Assembly (NCBI GenBank): GCA_029864785.1
Contig: JAOTST010000016.1
Location: forward strand, 1-11,128
Source of the DNA: Chromatiales bacterium
GTDB taxonomy: Bacteria; Pseudomonadota; Gammaproteobacteria; Thiohalomonadales; Thiohalomonadaceae
Direction of reading: 5' to 3'
Length of the DNA: 11,128 nucleotides
Part shown: in pieces, positions 1 through 6,536 of the stretch
Layout of the letters: every line of letters starts with the position of its first letter
Position numbering within the stretch: position 1 is the stretch's first letter
Program-made: the position numbers and the translations under genes
Notes under the pieces: model-generated
The model's input: the letters and a program-made list of their open reading frames with translations, nothing else
Told to the model about the DNA's origin: nothing
Databases searched by the model: none

Positions 1-61
1 GTGGTTGTAGTTAGAGCCTAAGTGATGGAAAGATCATGACAGTATGGGGGATTGATATAGA

Positions 62-1564
62 GTGAACGGTGCGATTAAACAGTCCATCTCTACCAAATTA
101 TTACGCATCATTTTTGCGCTCTATCTACCGCTTACACTGCTGGTCACGTCCACACACATATTTATCGAATATACCAATACAAAGCAGGATGTGCTGGATG
201 AGCTTGGGCATATTGAAGAGGCGTTTGAACCACAGCTACAGAGTGCACTCTGGAACCTTGATCAAGATCAATTAAGCTCGGTAGTTGATGGTATTTTGCA
301 CCTTCCTATGGTGGTAGGTGTCGATGTTGTTGAGTTGGAATCTGGACATAAAGAGTCACTGTATGGACAGCGCGATAAAGAGTATGTCCACTCTTTTGTA
401 GTGAGAAAGGATTTTGGTGAAAGCCACATTCAACTTGCAAAAGTTCAGCTCTATACAAGTCAGCAGGTTATCCTGGATCGCGTCAAGATAGGTTTTGCAT
501 TTATCACGCTTAATGCGTTGATCGTTGGTGTTAGCCTGTTTCTACTCCTGCGCTATGCCCTCCGCCGCTACCTCTTTACACCGCTCAATCAGTTCACCTC
601 TAAGATTGGAGGCATCGATCTTGAGAATATCCATTTTCGCCTTGATCTGAATGGCGAAGATGATAATGAACTCAAGCTGATGGAGCAGTCATTTAATACG
701 ATGTTGCAACGGATTGAGAGTGATAAGGAAAAATTTATTGCGATAAAGCAACAGATACAACAGCGTCTGGAAGGCGAGGTGGATAAACGCACCCGACAAC
801 TGCAACTTGCTGTTGAAGAGGCTGAAAGCGCTAATCAAGCCAAAACTAATTTTTTGGCCAATATGTCACATGAGCTGCGTACTCCTCTGCATGGAATCAT
901 GAGCTTTTCTGCTTTTGGTTTAAAGAAACTTGAGTCGGTAGAGCGAAAGCAACTGGGTCACTATTTTGAGTCGATTCATACATCAGGTGAGCGTCTATTA
1001 CATCTCCTTAATGATCTGCTTGATCTCTCCAAGCTTGAGGCGGGTAAAATGCAGATGGAGTTTGCGGGAGCTGATCTACAAGATGTAATTAAGAATGTTA
1101 TGGCGGAGCAGCAGGCAAACTTGAGTGAGCACCAACTTAATGTTGAGCTCACGCCTGTGAATTGTGTTGTCAAGGGGGAGTTTGACAAGCTACGTATAGG
1201 GCAAGTGGTAACCAACTTTATCTCTAATGCAATTAAATATGCACCACAGGGAACCTGTATTACCTTCACGGCTACTTGTGGTCAGCTCTATAAAGGAACC
1301 ATTGAGGCGATTGGTGTCAGTGTCGCGGATTCTGGCAAAGGGCTTCCTGAAAGTGAATTGGAGTCGATTTTTGATAAGTTTATCCAGAGCAGCGAGACCG
1401 ATACCGGGGCAGGAGGAACGGGCCTAGGGCTATCCATCTCACGAGAGATTATTGAAGAGCACAATGGAAAAATTTGGGCAGAAAACCGACCTGATGGTGG
1501 GATGTTGTTTCAATTTCTTATTCCGATAAATCAGGATGGCCTGTTCATCGAAATGAACGAATAG
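62..1564 (+). CDS. membrane sensor histidine kinase (HAMP, HisKA, HATPase)
   Basis: A 500-residue inner-membrane sensor kinase that should autophosphorylate on histidine and pass the phosphate to an unidentified response regulator. Visible order: a first hydrophobic segment at about 13-33, a periplasmic region of roughly 105 residues (38-142), a second membrane segment at about 143-164, a HAMP-like linker at about 165-222, a charged coiled-coil-like stretch to about 260, then HisKA with the SHELRTP box and phospho-acceptor His270. The ATP-binding domain has N-box Asn385/Asn389, a G1 box at Asp423-Gly427, an F-box Phe at 437 and a glycine-rich G2 box at 449-457, so all catalytic boxes are intact. 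The periplasmic part contains an ALWNLD motif and resembles CHASE-type sensor domains, possibly CHASE5; its ligand is unknown. There is no receiver or Hpt domain and no regulator in this window. The start is GTG with a GGGG run about 11 bases upstream; no earlier in-frame start is available. Confidence 0.9.
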   Translation: MNGAIKQSISTKLLRIIFALYLPLTLLVTSTHIFIEYTNTKQDVLDELGHIEEAFEPQLQSALWNLDQDQLSSVVDGILHLPMVVGVDVVELESGHKESLYGQRDKEYVHSFVVRKDFGESHIQLAKVQLYTSQQVILDRVKIGFAFITLNALIVGVSLFLLLRYALRRYLFTPLNQFTSKIGGIDLENIHFRLDLNGEDDNELKLMEQSFNTMLQRIESDKEKFIAIKQQIQQRLEGEVDKRTRQLQLAVEEAESANQAKTNFLANMSHELRTPLHGIMSFSAFGLKKLESVERKQLGHYFESIHTSGERLLHLLNDLLDLSKLEAGKMQMEFAGADLQDVIKNVMAEQQANLSEHQLNVELTPVNCVVKGEFDKLRIGQVVTNFISNAIKYAPQGTCITFTATCGQLYKGTIEAIGVSVADSGKGLPESELESIFDKFIQSSETDTGAGGTGLGLSISREIIEEHNGKIWAENRPDGGMLFQFLIPINQDGLFIEMNE

Positions 1565-1580
1565 GTATATTAGTCGCAGT

Positions 1581-2129
1581 TTATCGCGTCTTACGGCGTA
1601 AAAGCAGGTAGATTGCCCCGGTGCCGCCATCTCGATTGGTTGCGGAACAGAAGGCGAGCACCTCGTCTCTCTGTCTTAACCAGTGGTTTACCTTCTGTTT
1701 TAATATCGGTTGGCTGTCGTGAGACCCTTTCCCTCGTCCATGGATGATACGCACACAACGTACCCCGTTTTTAATCGAAAAATGGATGAACTCAGTGAGT
1801 TCAACACGCGCCTCGGCAACGGTTCGGCCATGTAGATCCAGATCTATTTCAACGGGAATCTGGCCTCTGCGTAGCTTCTTGAGGGTGGCTTGCTGTAGCC
1901 CCGTTCGATAGAAGAGGAGCTGTTCATCACTTTTGACAGGATCTCCCTCATCGGAGAAGAGATCGTCTCTACCTTCAGACTCAGAATGTTGTGGATGTAG
2001 CCGTTGAGGTAGTGGTTTTTGCCGAAATGGCGGGGGGATTTTCTGTTCTAGTGGTTTTACATCGGTAACGGCATCTTTAAAAAGGGAGCTCTCTTTGTTG
2101 GAGGTGGATTGTTCTTTTGATGTGGTCAT
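1581..2129 (-). CDS. Smr-domain protein, SmrA/YdaL type
   Basis: A 182-residue protein with a polar, probably disordered N-terminal half (about 1-70) and a C-terminal Smr (small MutS-related) domain at about 93-178. The family hallmarks are present: DLDLHG at 96-101, HGRGKGS at 130-136 and GGTGA at 168-172, followed by a hydrophobic terminal strand. Smr domains are nucleic-acid nucleases; in E. coli the paralogue SmrB cleaves mRNA at collided ribosomes, while the role of SmrA/YdaL is less clear. The RCVRIIHG and WLRQ segments look closer to SmrA/YdaL than to SmrB, an inference from memory of those sequences. It converges on the histidine kinase (16 bases apart) and diverges from surE. No strong ribosome binding site is visible before the ATG, and no terminator separates it from the kinase. 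Confidence 0.87.
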   Translation of the reverse strand: MTTSKEQSTSNKESSLFKDAVTDVKPLEQKIPPPFRQKPLPQRLHPQHSESEGRDDLFSDEGDPVKSDEQLLFYRTGLQQATLKKLRRGQIPVEIDLDLHGRTVAEARVELTEFIHFSIKNGVRCVRIIHGRGKGSHDSQPILKQKVNHWLRQRDEVLAFCSATNRDGGTGAIYLLLRRKTR

Positions 2130-2136
2130 GGGATGT

Positions 2137-2142
2137 AGAGGG
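2137..2142 (+). promoter_or_regulatory. ribosome binding site favouring the GTG start of surE
   Basis: AGAGGG lies eight bases before GTG 2151. The two later ATG candidates (2169 and 2181) have no comparable purine-rich element, so this site argues for the longer SurE. The family's usual N-terminus argues for 2181. Confidence 0.4.
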
Positions 2143-2150
2143 CTGTAAAA

Positions 2151-2933
2151 GTGGGTAGTATACGCACTATGAAACAGTCGATGAAAATATTGATTAGCAA
2201 TGATGATGGCTATCTCGCCCCGGGAATTCGGGCATTGGCCGACGAGCTGGCTAAAATGGGCGAGATCACCGTAGTTGCTCCAGAGCGGGATCGCAGTGGC
2301 GCGAGTAACTCATTGACTCTGGACTCACCGCTTCGAGCCAAACGAGCTGAGAATGGCTTCTATGCGGTAGATGGTACCCCAACTGATTGCGTTCATCTGG
2401 CGATTACTGGCCTGCTGGCAGAAGATCCCGATATCGTGGTATCGGGCATTAACTCAGGTGCCAACATGGGGGATGATGTGCTCTATTCGGGCACTGTTGC
2501 GGCAGCAACCGAAGGGCGATTTCTGGGATATCCGGCGATAGCGGTCTCGCTGGTTGCGCAATCGGGACACGAGGTGAGCCACTACGCCACTGCAGCAAAG
2601 ATTGTCACTACGTTGATGAAAAAGCTCGATAATCATCCGCTGCCAAGCAATACCATCCTCAATGTCAATGTTCCCGATGTGCCATGGGAGGAGATTAAGG
2701 GAATTGAGGCGACTCGTCTGGGCCATCGTCATCGTTCAGAACCCATTATAAAGAGTCAGGATCCACGTGGACGACCTATCTACTGGGTTGGCCCCTGTGG
2801 TGAAGAGGCGGATGCTGGTCCGGGGACAGACTTTTATTGTACTCGGCAGCAAAAGGTCTCTGTTACCCCGTTACAGATCGATCTGACTCGCCATCAATTA
2901 CTTGATGATTTGAGTCAATGGTTGGCAGGTTGA
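2151..2933 (+). CDS. surE: 5'/3'-nucleotidase SurE
   Basis: SurE is a metal-dependent cytoplasmic phosphatase that removes phosphate from nucleoside 5'- and 3'-monophosphates and supports stationary-phase survival. The family signature [11 protein letters not shown] is present; counted from Met at 2181 the metal-binding Asp8 and Asp9 and Ser39 (in RSGAS) fall at the E. coli positions, and the SGINSGAN loop supplies the conserved Asn. The G(D)[11 protein letters not shown] segment is also typical. From 2181 the product is 250 residues, close to E. coli SurE (253); from GTG 2151 it gains ten residues. GTG 2151 has the only good ribosome binding site, while 2181 matches the usual MKI-type N-terminus, so the start is unresolved. 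It is the first gene of the block leading to rpoS, and its end overlaps pcm by 16 bases. Confidence 0.96.
   Translation: MGSIRTMKQSMKILISNDDGYLAPGIRALADELAKMGEITVVAPERDRSGASNSLTLDSPLRAKRAENGFYAVDGTPTDCVHLAITGLLAEDPDIVVSGINSGANMGDDVLYSGTVAAATEGRFLGYPAIAVSLVAQSGHEVSHYATAAKIVTTLMKKLDNHPLPSNTILNVNVPDVPWEEIKGIEATRLGHRHRSEPIIKSQDPRGRPIYWVGPCGEEADAGPGTDFYCTRQQKVSVTPLQIDLTRHQLLDDLSQWLAG
2157..2162 (-). promoter_or_regulatory. candidate -10 box for the Smr gene, overlapping a surE -10-like box
   Basis: Read on the minus strand this is TATACT, one mismatch from the sigma-70 consensus, about 27 bases before the Smr gene ATG. A poor -35 (TTCATC, 2180-2185) sits 17 bases further up. On the plus strand the overlapping TAGTAT (2156-2161) matches four of six -10 positions but has no visible -35. 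Either strand or both could be used; this is sequence matching only. Confidence 0.3.
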
Positions 2934-3604
2934 ACGGCATCTCTTCTCCAAAACTGGATATTCGTGGCACGGGGATGACCTCGCCACGGGCGCGTGAGCG
3001 TCTGATTACGCGTCTACGTGAACAGGGTATTGCTGATGAGCGGGTGCTCGATATTATCTACAACATGCCTCGCCACCTATTTGTTGATGAGGCACTCTCA
3101 CATCGAGCCTATGAAGATACGGCACTGCCGATTGGTAGCGGTCAGACTATCTCTCAGCCCTATGTCGTGGCACGTATGACCGAGGTGATTCTTGAGGTAG
3201 AGCCAAAACGGGTACTCGAAGTAGGTACCGGCTGTGGTTATCAAAGTGCGGTTCTTAGTCAGCTTGTCGATCAGGTCTATACAATAGAGCGTATCGATGC
3301 ACTCTATCGCAAGGCATTTCGCATCTTGCGGGAACTTAAAATTGGTAATGTGAAATTGCGTTACGGGGATGGTTATGCCGGGTGGCCGGAAAATGCCCCC
3401 TTTGATGCAATTTTGGTCGCCGCCGCACCCGATGAGATTCCTCCGGTATTGTTGCATCAACTGAGCGATGGGGGGCGGATGATTATCCCCGTTGGCGTGA
3501 GCGGCAATCAGCAGTTGGTCTCTATTACTCGACGTGGTGAGGAATTTTACCAGGATGATCTGGATCGTGTGTTGTTTGTGCCCATGCTTCCAGGGGCGGG
3601 TTAA
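2918..3604 (+). CDS. pcm: protein-L-isoaspartate O-methyltransferase
   Basis: Pcm uses S-adenosylmethionine to methylate isoaspartyl residues in aged proteins, the first step in their repair, in the cytoplasm. Family marks: FVDEAL (55-60), [20 protein letters not shown] (70-89) carrying the conserved Thr-Ile-Ser, the SAM-binding motif [12 protein letters not shown] (99-109), a GDG-x-x-GWP segment (150-156) and [10 protein letters not shown] (162-171). The motif I serine usual in GTGSGYQ is cysteine here. From ATG 2918 the protein is 228 residues. An internal ATG at 2975 ([10 protein letters not shown]) gives 209, close to E. coli Pcm (208), and TTG 2930 lies between. The preceding RGTGM segment resembles N-terminal extensions I recall in Pseudomonas and Xanthomonas homologues, so 2918 is kept. 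It overlaps surE by 16 bases, indicating translational coupling, and both genes serve stationary-phase maintenance. Confidence 0.95.
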   Translation: MVGRLNGISSPKLDIRGTGMTSPRARERLITRLREQGIADERVLDIIYNMPRHLFVDEALSHRAYEDTALPIGSGQTISQPYVVARMTEVILEVEPKRVLEVGTGCGYQSAVLSQLVDQVYTIERIDALYRKAFRILRELKIGNVKLRYGDGYAGWPENAPFDAILVAAAPDEIPPVLLHQLSDGGRMIIPVGVSGNQQLVSITRRGEEFYQDDLDRVLFVPMLPGAG

Positions 3605-3610
3605 TCAATT

Positions 3611-4192
3611 ATGAAGCTATTTTCATCCCTCTACGACAAAGTTATTCTCTGGGCGAAACACCCCCATGCGGATCGTTATCTAGCAACACTCAGCTTTGCT
3701 GAATCCTCTTTTTTTCCTATTCCGCCGGATGTGATGATGATTCCTATGGCGCTGGCTCGCCCAGATCGTGGGTGGCGGCTGGCACTATTAACAACACTCT
3801 TCTCGGTCATTGGTGGAGTTGCCGGTTACATGATCGGTCTATGGGGCTTTGAGCTGGTTGAGCCTATTATCCAGCAGGCGGGTTATTTGGATCGATTTGA
3901 GAAGGTGGTTGCCTGGTTTGCTGAGTGGGGGATCTGGATTATCTTTATCGCAGGATTCTCTCCGATTCCATATAAGTTGTTTACCATCTCTGCGGGAATG
4001 CTGCATATGATGTTTATCCCTTTTGTGATGGCCTCAATCATCGGGAGAGGGGCTCGCTTCTTTCTTGTTGCGGGGCTTATTCGTTGGGGAGGTACAGCGA
4101 TGGAGCAAAAACTGCGTCGTTATATTGATCGCATTGGATGGACAGTGGTTGCCTTGATTGTGGTTGGTGTTCTTATCTATTACTTAAGGTAG
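3611..4192 (+). CDS. YqaA/DedA-like (VTT/SNARE-associated) membrane protein
   Basis: A 193-residue inner-membrane protein of the YqaA branch of the DedA/VTT superfamily. Supporting features are the early acidic residue and proline-rich re-entrant motif (Glu31, then FFPIPPD at 34-40), a glycine-rich membrane segment (about 57-79), the second re-entrant-type motif GFSPIPYK (115-122), arginines 146 and 149 in the next helix, and a C-terminal hydrophobic helix (about 174-192). DedA-family proteins are linked to lipid-carrier or phospholipid flipping and to maintaining proton-motive force; the substrate of this branch is not established. The gene starts six bases after pcm and ends 13 bases before nlpD. 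It therefore belongs to the same transcription unit, an insertion between pcm and nlpD also known from other gammaproteobacteria. Confidence 0.88.
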   Translation: MKLFSSLYDKVILWAKHPHADRYLATLSFAESSFFPIPPDVMMIPMALARPDRGWRLALLTTLFSVIGGVAGYMIGLWGFELVEPIIQQAGYLDRFEKVVAWFAEWGIWIIFIAGFSPIPYKLFTISAGMLHMMFIPFVMASIIGRGARFFLVAGLIRWGGTAMEQKLRRYIDRIGWTVVALIVVGVLIYYLR

Positions 4193-4205
4193 TCCGGCAC
4201 TGAAT

Positions 4206-5120
4206 ATGAGGTATCGAATACTCTCAATTCTGTTTTTAGTCATAACTCTTTCCGGATGTGGAACTATCGTTTTTCCTGGAACAGAGAGAGCGCATCAGCA
4301 GCAGTGGCGCGGGGGGGCAAATTCAATACATCAGGTGAAGAGGGGGGAAACCCTCTACTCTATTGCCTATCGTTATGGCGTTGAGTATCGAACTCTAGCC
4401 AAGTGGAACAAAATAAAATCACCTTATCGAATCTTTATTGGTCAAAAACTGACACTGAAGCCACAGATAAAACACCGGGTGAAGAAGGGGGAGACGATTT
4501 ACTCGATCGCATTTCGGTATGGAGTCGATTATCGCTCTTTGGCCAAAGACAACAAAATTGTCGCCCCTTATCAAATTCTTGTAGGTCAGCAGTTGAGGGT
4601 TATTCCTCAAGCTAACTCCCCCTCGGTGGTCGCGTCAAAAAAGCCAGCATCAATCAAAAAGCCTAAACGGGTCACAACATCAATTCGTGGAAAGACCCGG
4701 TCAAAAAGAAAGAAAAAGCCTACAAAAAGTGCAGCCTCTTACTCTAACAGGAAGGTCTATTGGAGTTGGCCGGTTAAAGGAAAGTTGGTGACTACCTTTT
4801 CACCGAAAGATTATCGGAAGGGGCTTGATATTCGTGGTAAGGTCGGATCTAGAATAGTTGCCGCAGACTCTGGTGATGTGGTTTACAGTGGTAATGGTCT
4901 GCTCGGATATGGAAATTTGATCATTATCCGGCATAATTCCTCTTACTTAAGTGCCTACGGGCATAACCGGAAATTGCTGGTTAAAGCTGGCGCCAAGGTA
5001 AAAAAAGGGGAAAAAATTGCCGAGATGGGACGTACCCGTAAGAAGGGCGCTATTCTACATTTTGAGATTCGTCGTAACGGAAAGCCGGTTAACCCGCTCC
5101 GTTATTTACCTCGAAGATAA
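4206..5120 (+). CDS. nlpD: NlpD-type lipoprotein, LysM x2 plus degenerate LytM/M23
   Basis: A 304-residue outer-membrane lipoprotein of the NlpD family, which in E. coli activates the amidase AmiC during septum splitting. The N-terminus has a lipoprotein signal peptide with lipobox LSGC, putting the lipidated Cys at 18. Two LysM peptidoglycan-binding modules follow (42-86 and 90-134), then a lysine/arginine-rich linker (about 144-173) and a C-terminal LytM/M23 domain (about 192-300). The LytM zinc site is broken: the usual His of HxGxD is Arg204 (Asp208 kept) and the first His of HxH is Ile283 (His285 kept). Loss of metal ligands fits an amidase activator rather than a peptidase. It is shorter than E. 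coli NlpD (379). The position directly before rpoS is the classic order; in E. coli the main rpoS promoter lies inside nlpD, but I see no convincing equivalent here. Confidence 0.93.
   Translation: MRYRILSILFLVITLSGCGTIVFPGTERAHQQQWRGGANSIHQVKRGETLYSIAYRYGVEYRTLAKWNKIKSPYRIFIGQKLTLKPQIKHRVKKGETIYSIAFRYGVDYRSLAKDNKIVAPYQILVGQQLRVIPQANSPSVVASKKPASIKKPKRVTTSIRGKTRSKRKKKPTKSAASYSNRKVYWSWPVKGKLVTTFSPKDYRKGLDIRGKVGSRIVAADSGDVVYSGNGLLGYGNLIIIRHNSSYLSAYGHNRKLLVKAGAKVKKGEKIAEMGRTRKKGAILHFEIRRNGKPVNPLRYLPRR
4329..4463 (+). repeat. LysM module 1 of NlpD
   Basis: The first of two tandem 45-residue LysM units (residues 42-86). It matches the second unit at 29 of 45 positions by hand alignment without gaps, including the shared V-K-x-G-E-T core and RYGV-x-YR. 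Confidence 0.8.
4473..4607 (+). repeat. LysM module 2 of NlpD
   Basis: The second 45-residue LysM unit (residues 90-134), separated from the first by three residues. The similarity is also visible in the DNA, indicating an internal duplication. Confidence 0.8.
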
Positions 5121-5123
5121 TGA

Positions 5124-6026
5124 GTGATATTGAATTTTATGACTGATATGAAGCAGGATAAGAAGCTACATTTAGTAGACCCAGATAAGCCCTCATCAAA
5201 CACACTGGATGCGACTAGGCTCTACCTGAGTGAGATTGGCTTCTCCCCATTGCTCAATGCTCAAGAGGAAATTGACCTAGCTCGTCTTATCCAAAAAGGT
5301 GATGAGGCTGCGCGTAAGCACATGATTGAGTCCAATCTTCGTCTAGTGGTTAAAATTGCTCGAAGCTATCTCAACAGGGGGCTCGCTCTGCTCGACTTGA
5401 TTGAAGAGGGCAACCTTGGACTGATGCGCGCGGTTGAAAAATATGATCCTGAGCGAGGTTTCCGTTTTTCGACCTATGCGACATGGTGGATTCGTCAAAT
5501 GATGGAGCGGGGACTGATGTGTCAGACTCGAACGATTCGTCTTCCTGTTCACATTGTTAAAGAGATTAATGTCTATATGCGTGCAGCGCGTAAGCTTTCA
5601 CTACAGCTGGACCATGATCCAACGCCTGAAGAGATTGCGGAGCTTGTTGATAAGCCGATTGAAGATGTGCGGCGGATGCTCAAAATTAATATTCCGGTCA
5701 CCTCTGTCGATCTTCCTATTGGTTATGAAGATGGGCGCACGATTGTCGATACGCTAGTTGATGAAAACAGTGTTGATCCAACGGCCATGCTTGAGAATGA
5801 CGAGTTACGAGAACACTTTGATCAGTGGCTCTCTGAATTGAGTGATAAACAGCGCGAGGTGATTGAACGTCGCTTTGGACTGCATGGGTACGACAATCAA
5901 ACGCTAGAAGAGGTAGGTAAAAATCTAGAATTAACTCGTGAGCGGATTCGTCAGATTCAAAATGATGCGCTAAAAAAACTGCGTCAGAAGATGACACAGG
6001 AAGGGCTTACTCAGGATCTGCTATAA
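5124..6026 (+). CDS. rpoS: RNA polymerase sigma factor RpoS
   Basis: The stationary-phase/general-stress sigma factor. Numbered from GTG 5124 (300 residues), region 1.2 begins at [12 protein letters not shown] (28-39). Region 2 carries [27 protein letters not shown] and [13 protein letters not shown] (113-125). Region 2.5/3.0 has [11 protein letters not shown] (141-151) and region 4 has the [19 protein letters not shown] helix-turn-helix (261-279). With a constant offset of 27 to E. coli RpoS, the promoter-reading Gln152 and Glu155 (here 125 and 128) and the RssB-contact Lys173 (here 146) are kept. Residues between and after them are unusual: [10 protein letters not shown] where RpoS normally has about QTIERAIMNQ. 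The segment before LDAT is about half the E. coli length. ATG starts at 5139 and 5148 are alternatives; none has a strong ribosome binding site. It follows nlpD by three bases and overlaps the convergent gene by six. Confidence 0.95.
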   Translation: MILNFMTDMKQDKKLHLVDPDKPSSNTLDATRLYLSEIGFSPLLNAQEEIDLARLIQKGDEAARKHMIESNLRLVVKIARSYLNRGLALLDLIEEGNLGLMRAVEKYDPERGFRFSTYATWWIRQMMERGLMCQTRTIRLPVHIVKEINVYMRAARKLSLQLDHDPTPEEIAELVDKPIEDVRRMLKINIPVTSVDLPIGYEDGRTIVDTLVDENSVDPTAMLENDELREHFDQWLSELSDKQREVIERRFGLHGYDNQTLEEVGKNLELTRERIRQIQNDALKKLRQKMTQEGLTQDLL

Positions 6027-6446
6027 CATAATCGCTGCGGCAACCTTTCGCTCTTCTGCGGCGAGTAGATTATAGGTTCGACATGCCGCACGGCTGTCCA
6101 TCACCTCCACGCCGACACCTTGTGCCATAAATGGTGATAGCTGTTTCGGAGTAGGAAAAGTGAGCTTTTCCCCGGTGCCTAAAATTAAAATCTCAACGCC
6201 AAATTCAGATAATACTCCCGATAATTCTGCAACATCCTGACTGGTCATGGTATTAACCTGTTGGATACTCCAGTCTGTATGGAGTTTTGTGGGTGAGATG
6301 ATAAAGCTTTCTGTTAGCGTAATCAGGCCATCAATTGGTGCAATTTTTAGTTCAATATCCCCACCTGGAACGGCGATTTCGACCCCTGTAGGGGTAAAGC
6401 TGTGAATTTGATAGAGATGGTCGCTGATATCTTGGGCAATATTCAT
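6021..6446 (-). CDS. Mth938-like (DUF498/NDUFAF3-related) protein
   Basis: A 141-residue protein of the Mth938-like family, the bacterial relatives of the mitochondrial complex I assembly factor NDUFAF3; the bacterial function is not established. Recognisable parts are [20 protein letters not shown] (81-100) and the C-terminal [20 protein letters not shown] (110-129), then an E-x-R-x-V-A-A-A tail. The length is normal for the family. No membrane segment or signal peptide is seen, so it should be cytoplasmic. Its stop codon overlaps the rpoS stop region by six bases on the opposite strand, and it diverges from the aminotransferase gene with 90 bases between. No good ribosome binding site precedes the ATG. 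Confidence 0.85.
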   Translation of the reverse strand: MNIAQDISDHLYQIHSFTPTGVEIAVPGGDIELKIAPIDGLITLTESFIISPTKLHTDWSIQQVNTMTSQDVAELSGVLSEFGVEILILGTGEKLTFPTPKQLSPFMAQGVGVEVMDSRAACRTYNLLAAEERKVAAAIML

Positions 6447-6507
6447 TGTTTCGGGTAAAATGGCTACTTGGTTGTGGGGGAGTGCCGTTGGGCGCTGCTC
6501 TGCTGAG

Positions 6508-6513
6508 TATGAT
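6508..6513 (+). promoter_or_regulatory. candidate -10 box for the aminotransferase-hom unit
   Basis: TATGAT lies 23 bases before GTG 6537 within the 90-base divergent gap and matches five of six -10 positions. The nearest -35-like element (TTGGGC, 6488-6493) is only 14 bases away, shorter than usual, so the call is tentative. Confidence 0.3.
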
Positions 6514-6523
6514 ACCCACTTTT

Positions 6524-6527
6524 AAGG
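6524..6527 (+). promoter_or_regulatory. ribosome binding site for the GTG start at 6537
   Basis: AAGG with a nine-base spacer supports GTG 6537 as the start of the aminotransferase gene; no ATG is positioned better. Confidence 0.55.
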
Positions 6528-6536
6528 TTTACTACA

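Noticed and set aside
1..61. Possible tail of an upstream gene
   Set aside because: Every plus-strand frame has a stop by base 21, leaving too few codons to recognise anything; no promoter could be called either.
976..1269. 97-codon minus-strand frame inside the histidine kinase gene
   Set aside because: Antisense to the conserved HisKA/ATPase region; no motif and no ribosome binding site.
1543..1558. Perfect six-base inverted repeat GTTCAT/ATGAAC with CGAA loop at the 3' end of the kinase gene
   Set aside because: The stem is A/T-rich and neither strand has a T-tail, so it is not a convincing terminator; it may simply be coding sequence.
3098..3460. 120-codon minus-strand frame inside pcm
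   Set aside because: Fully antisense to conserved SAM-binding motifs of Pcm, with no independent coding evidence.
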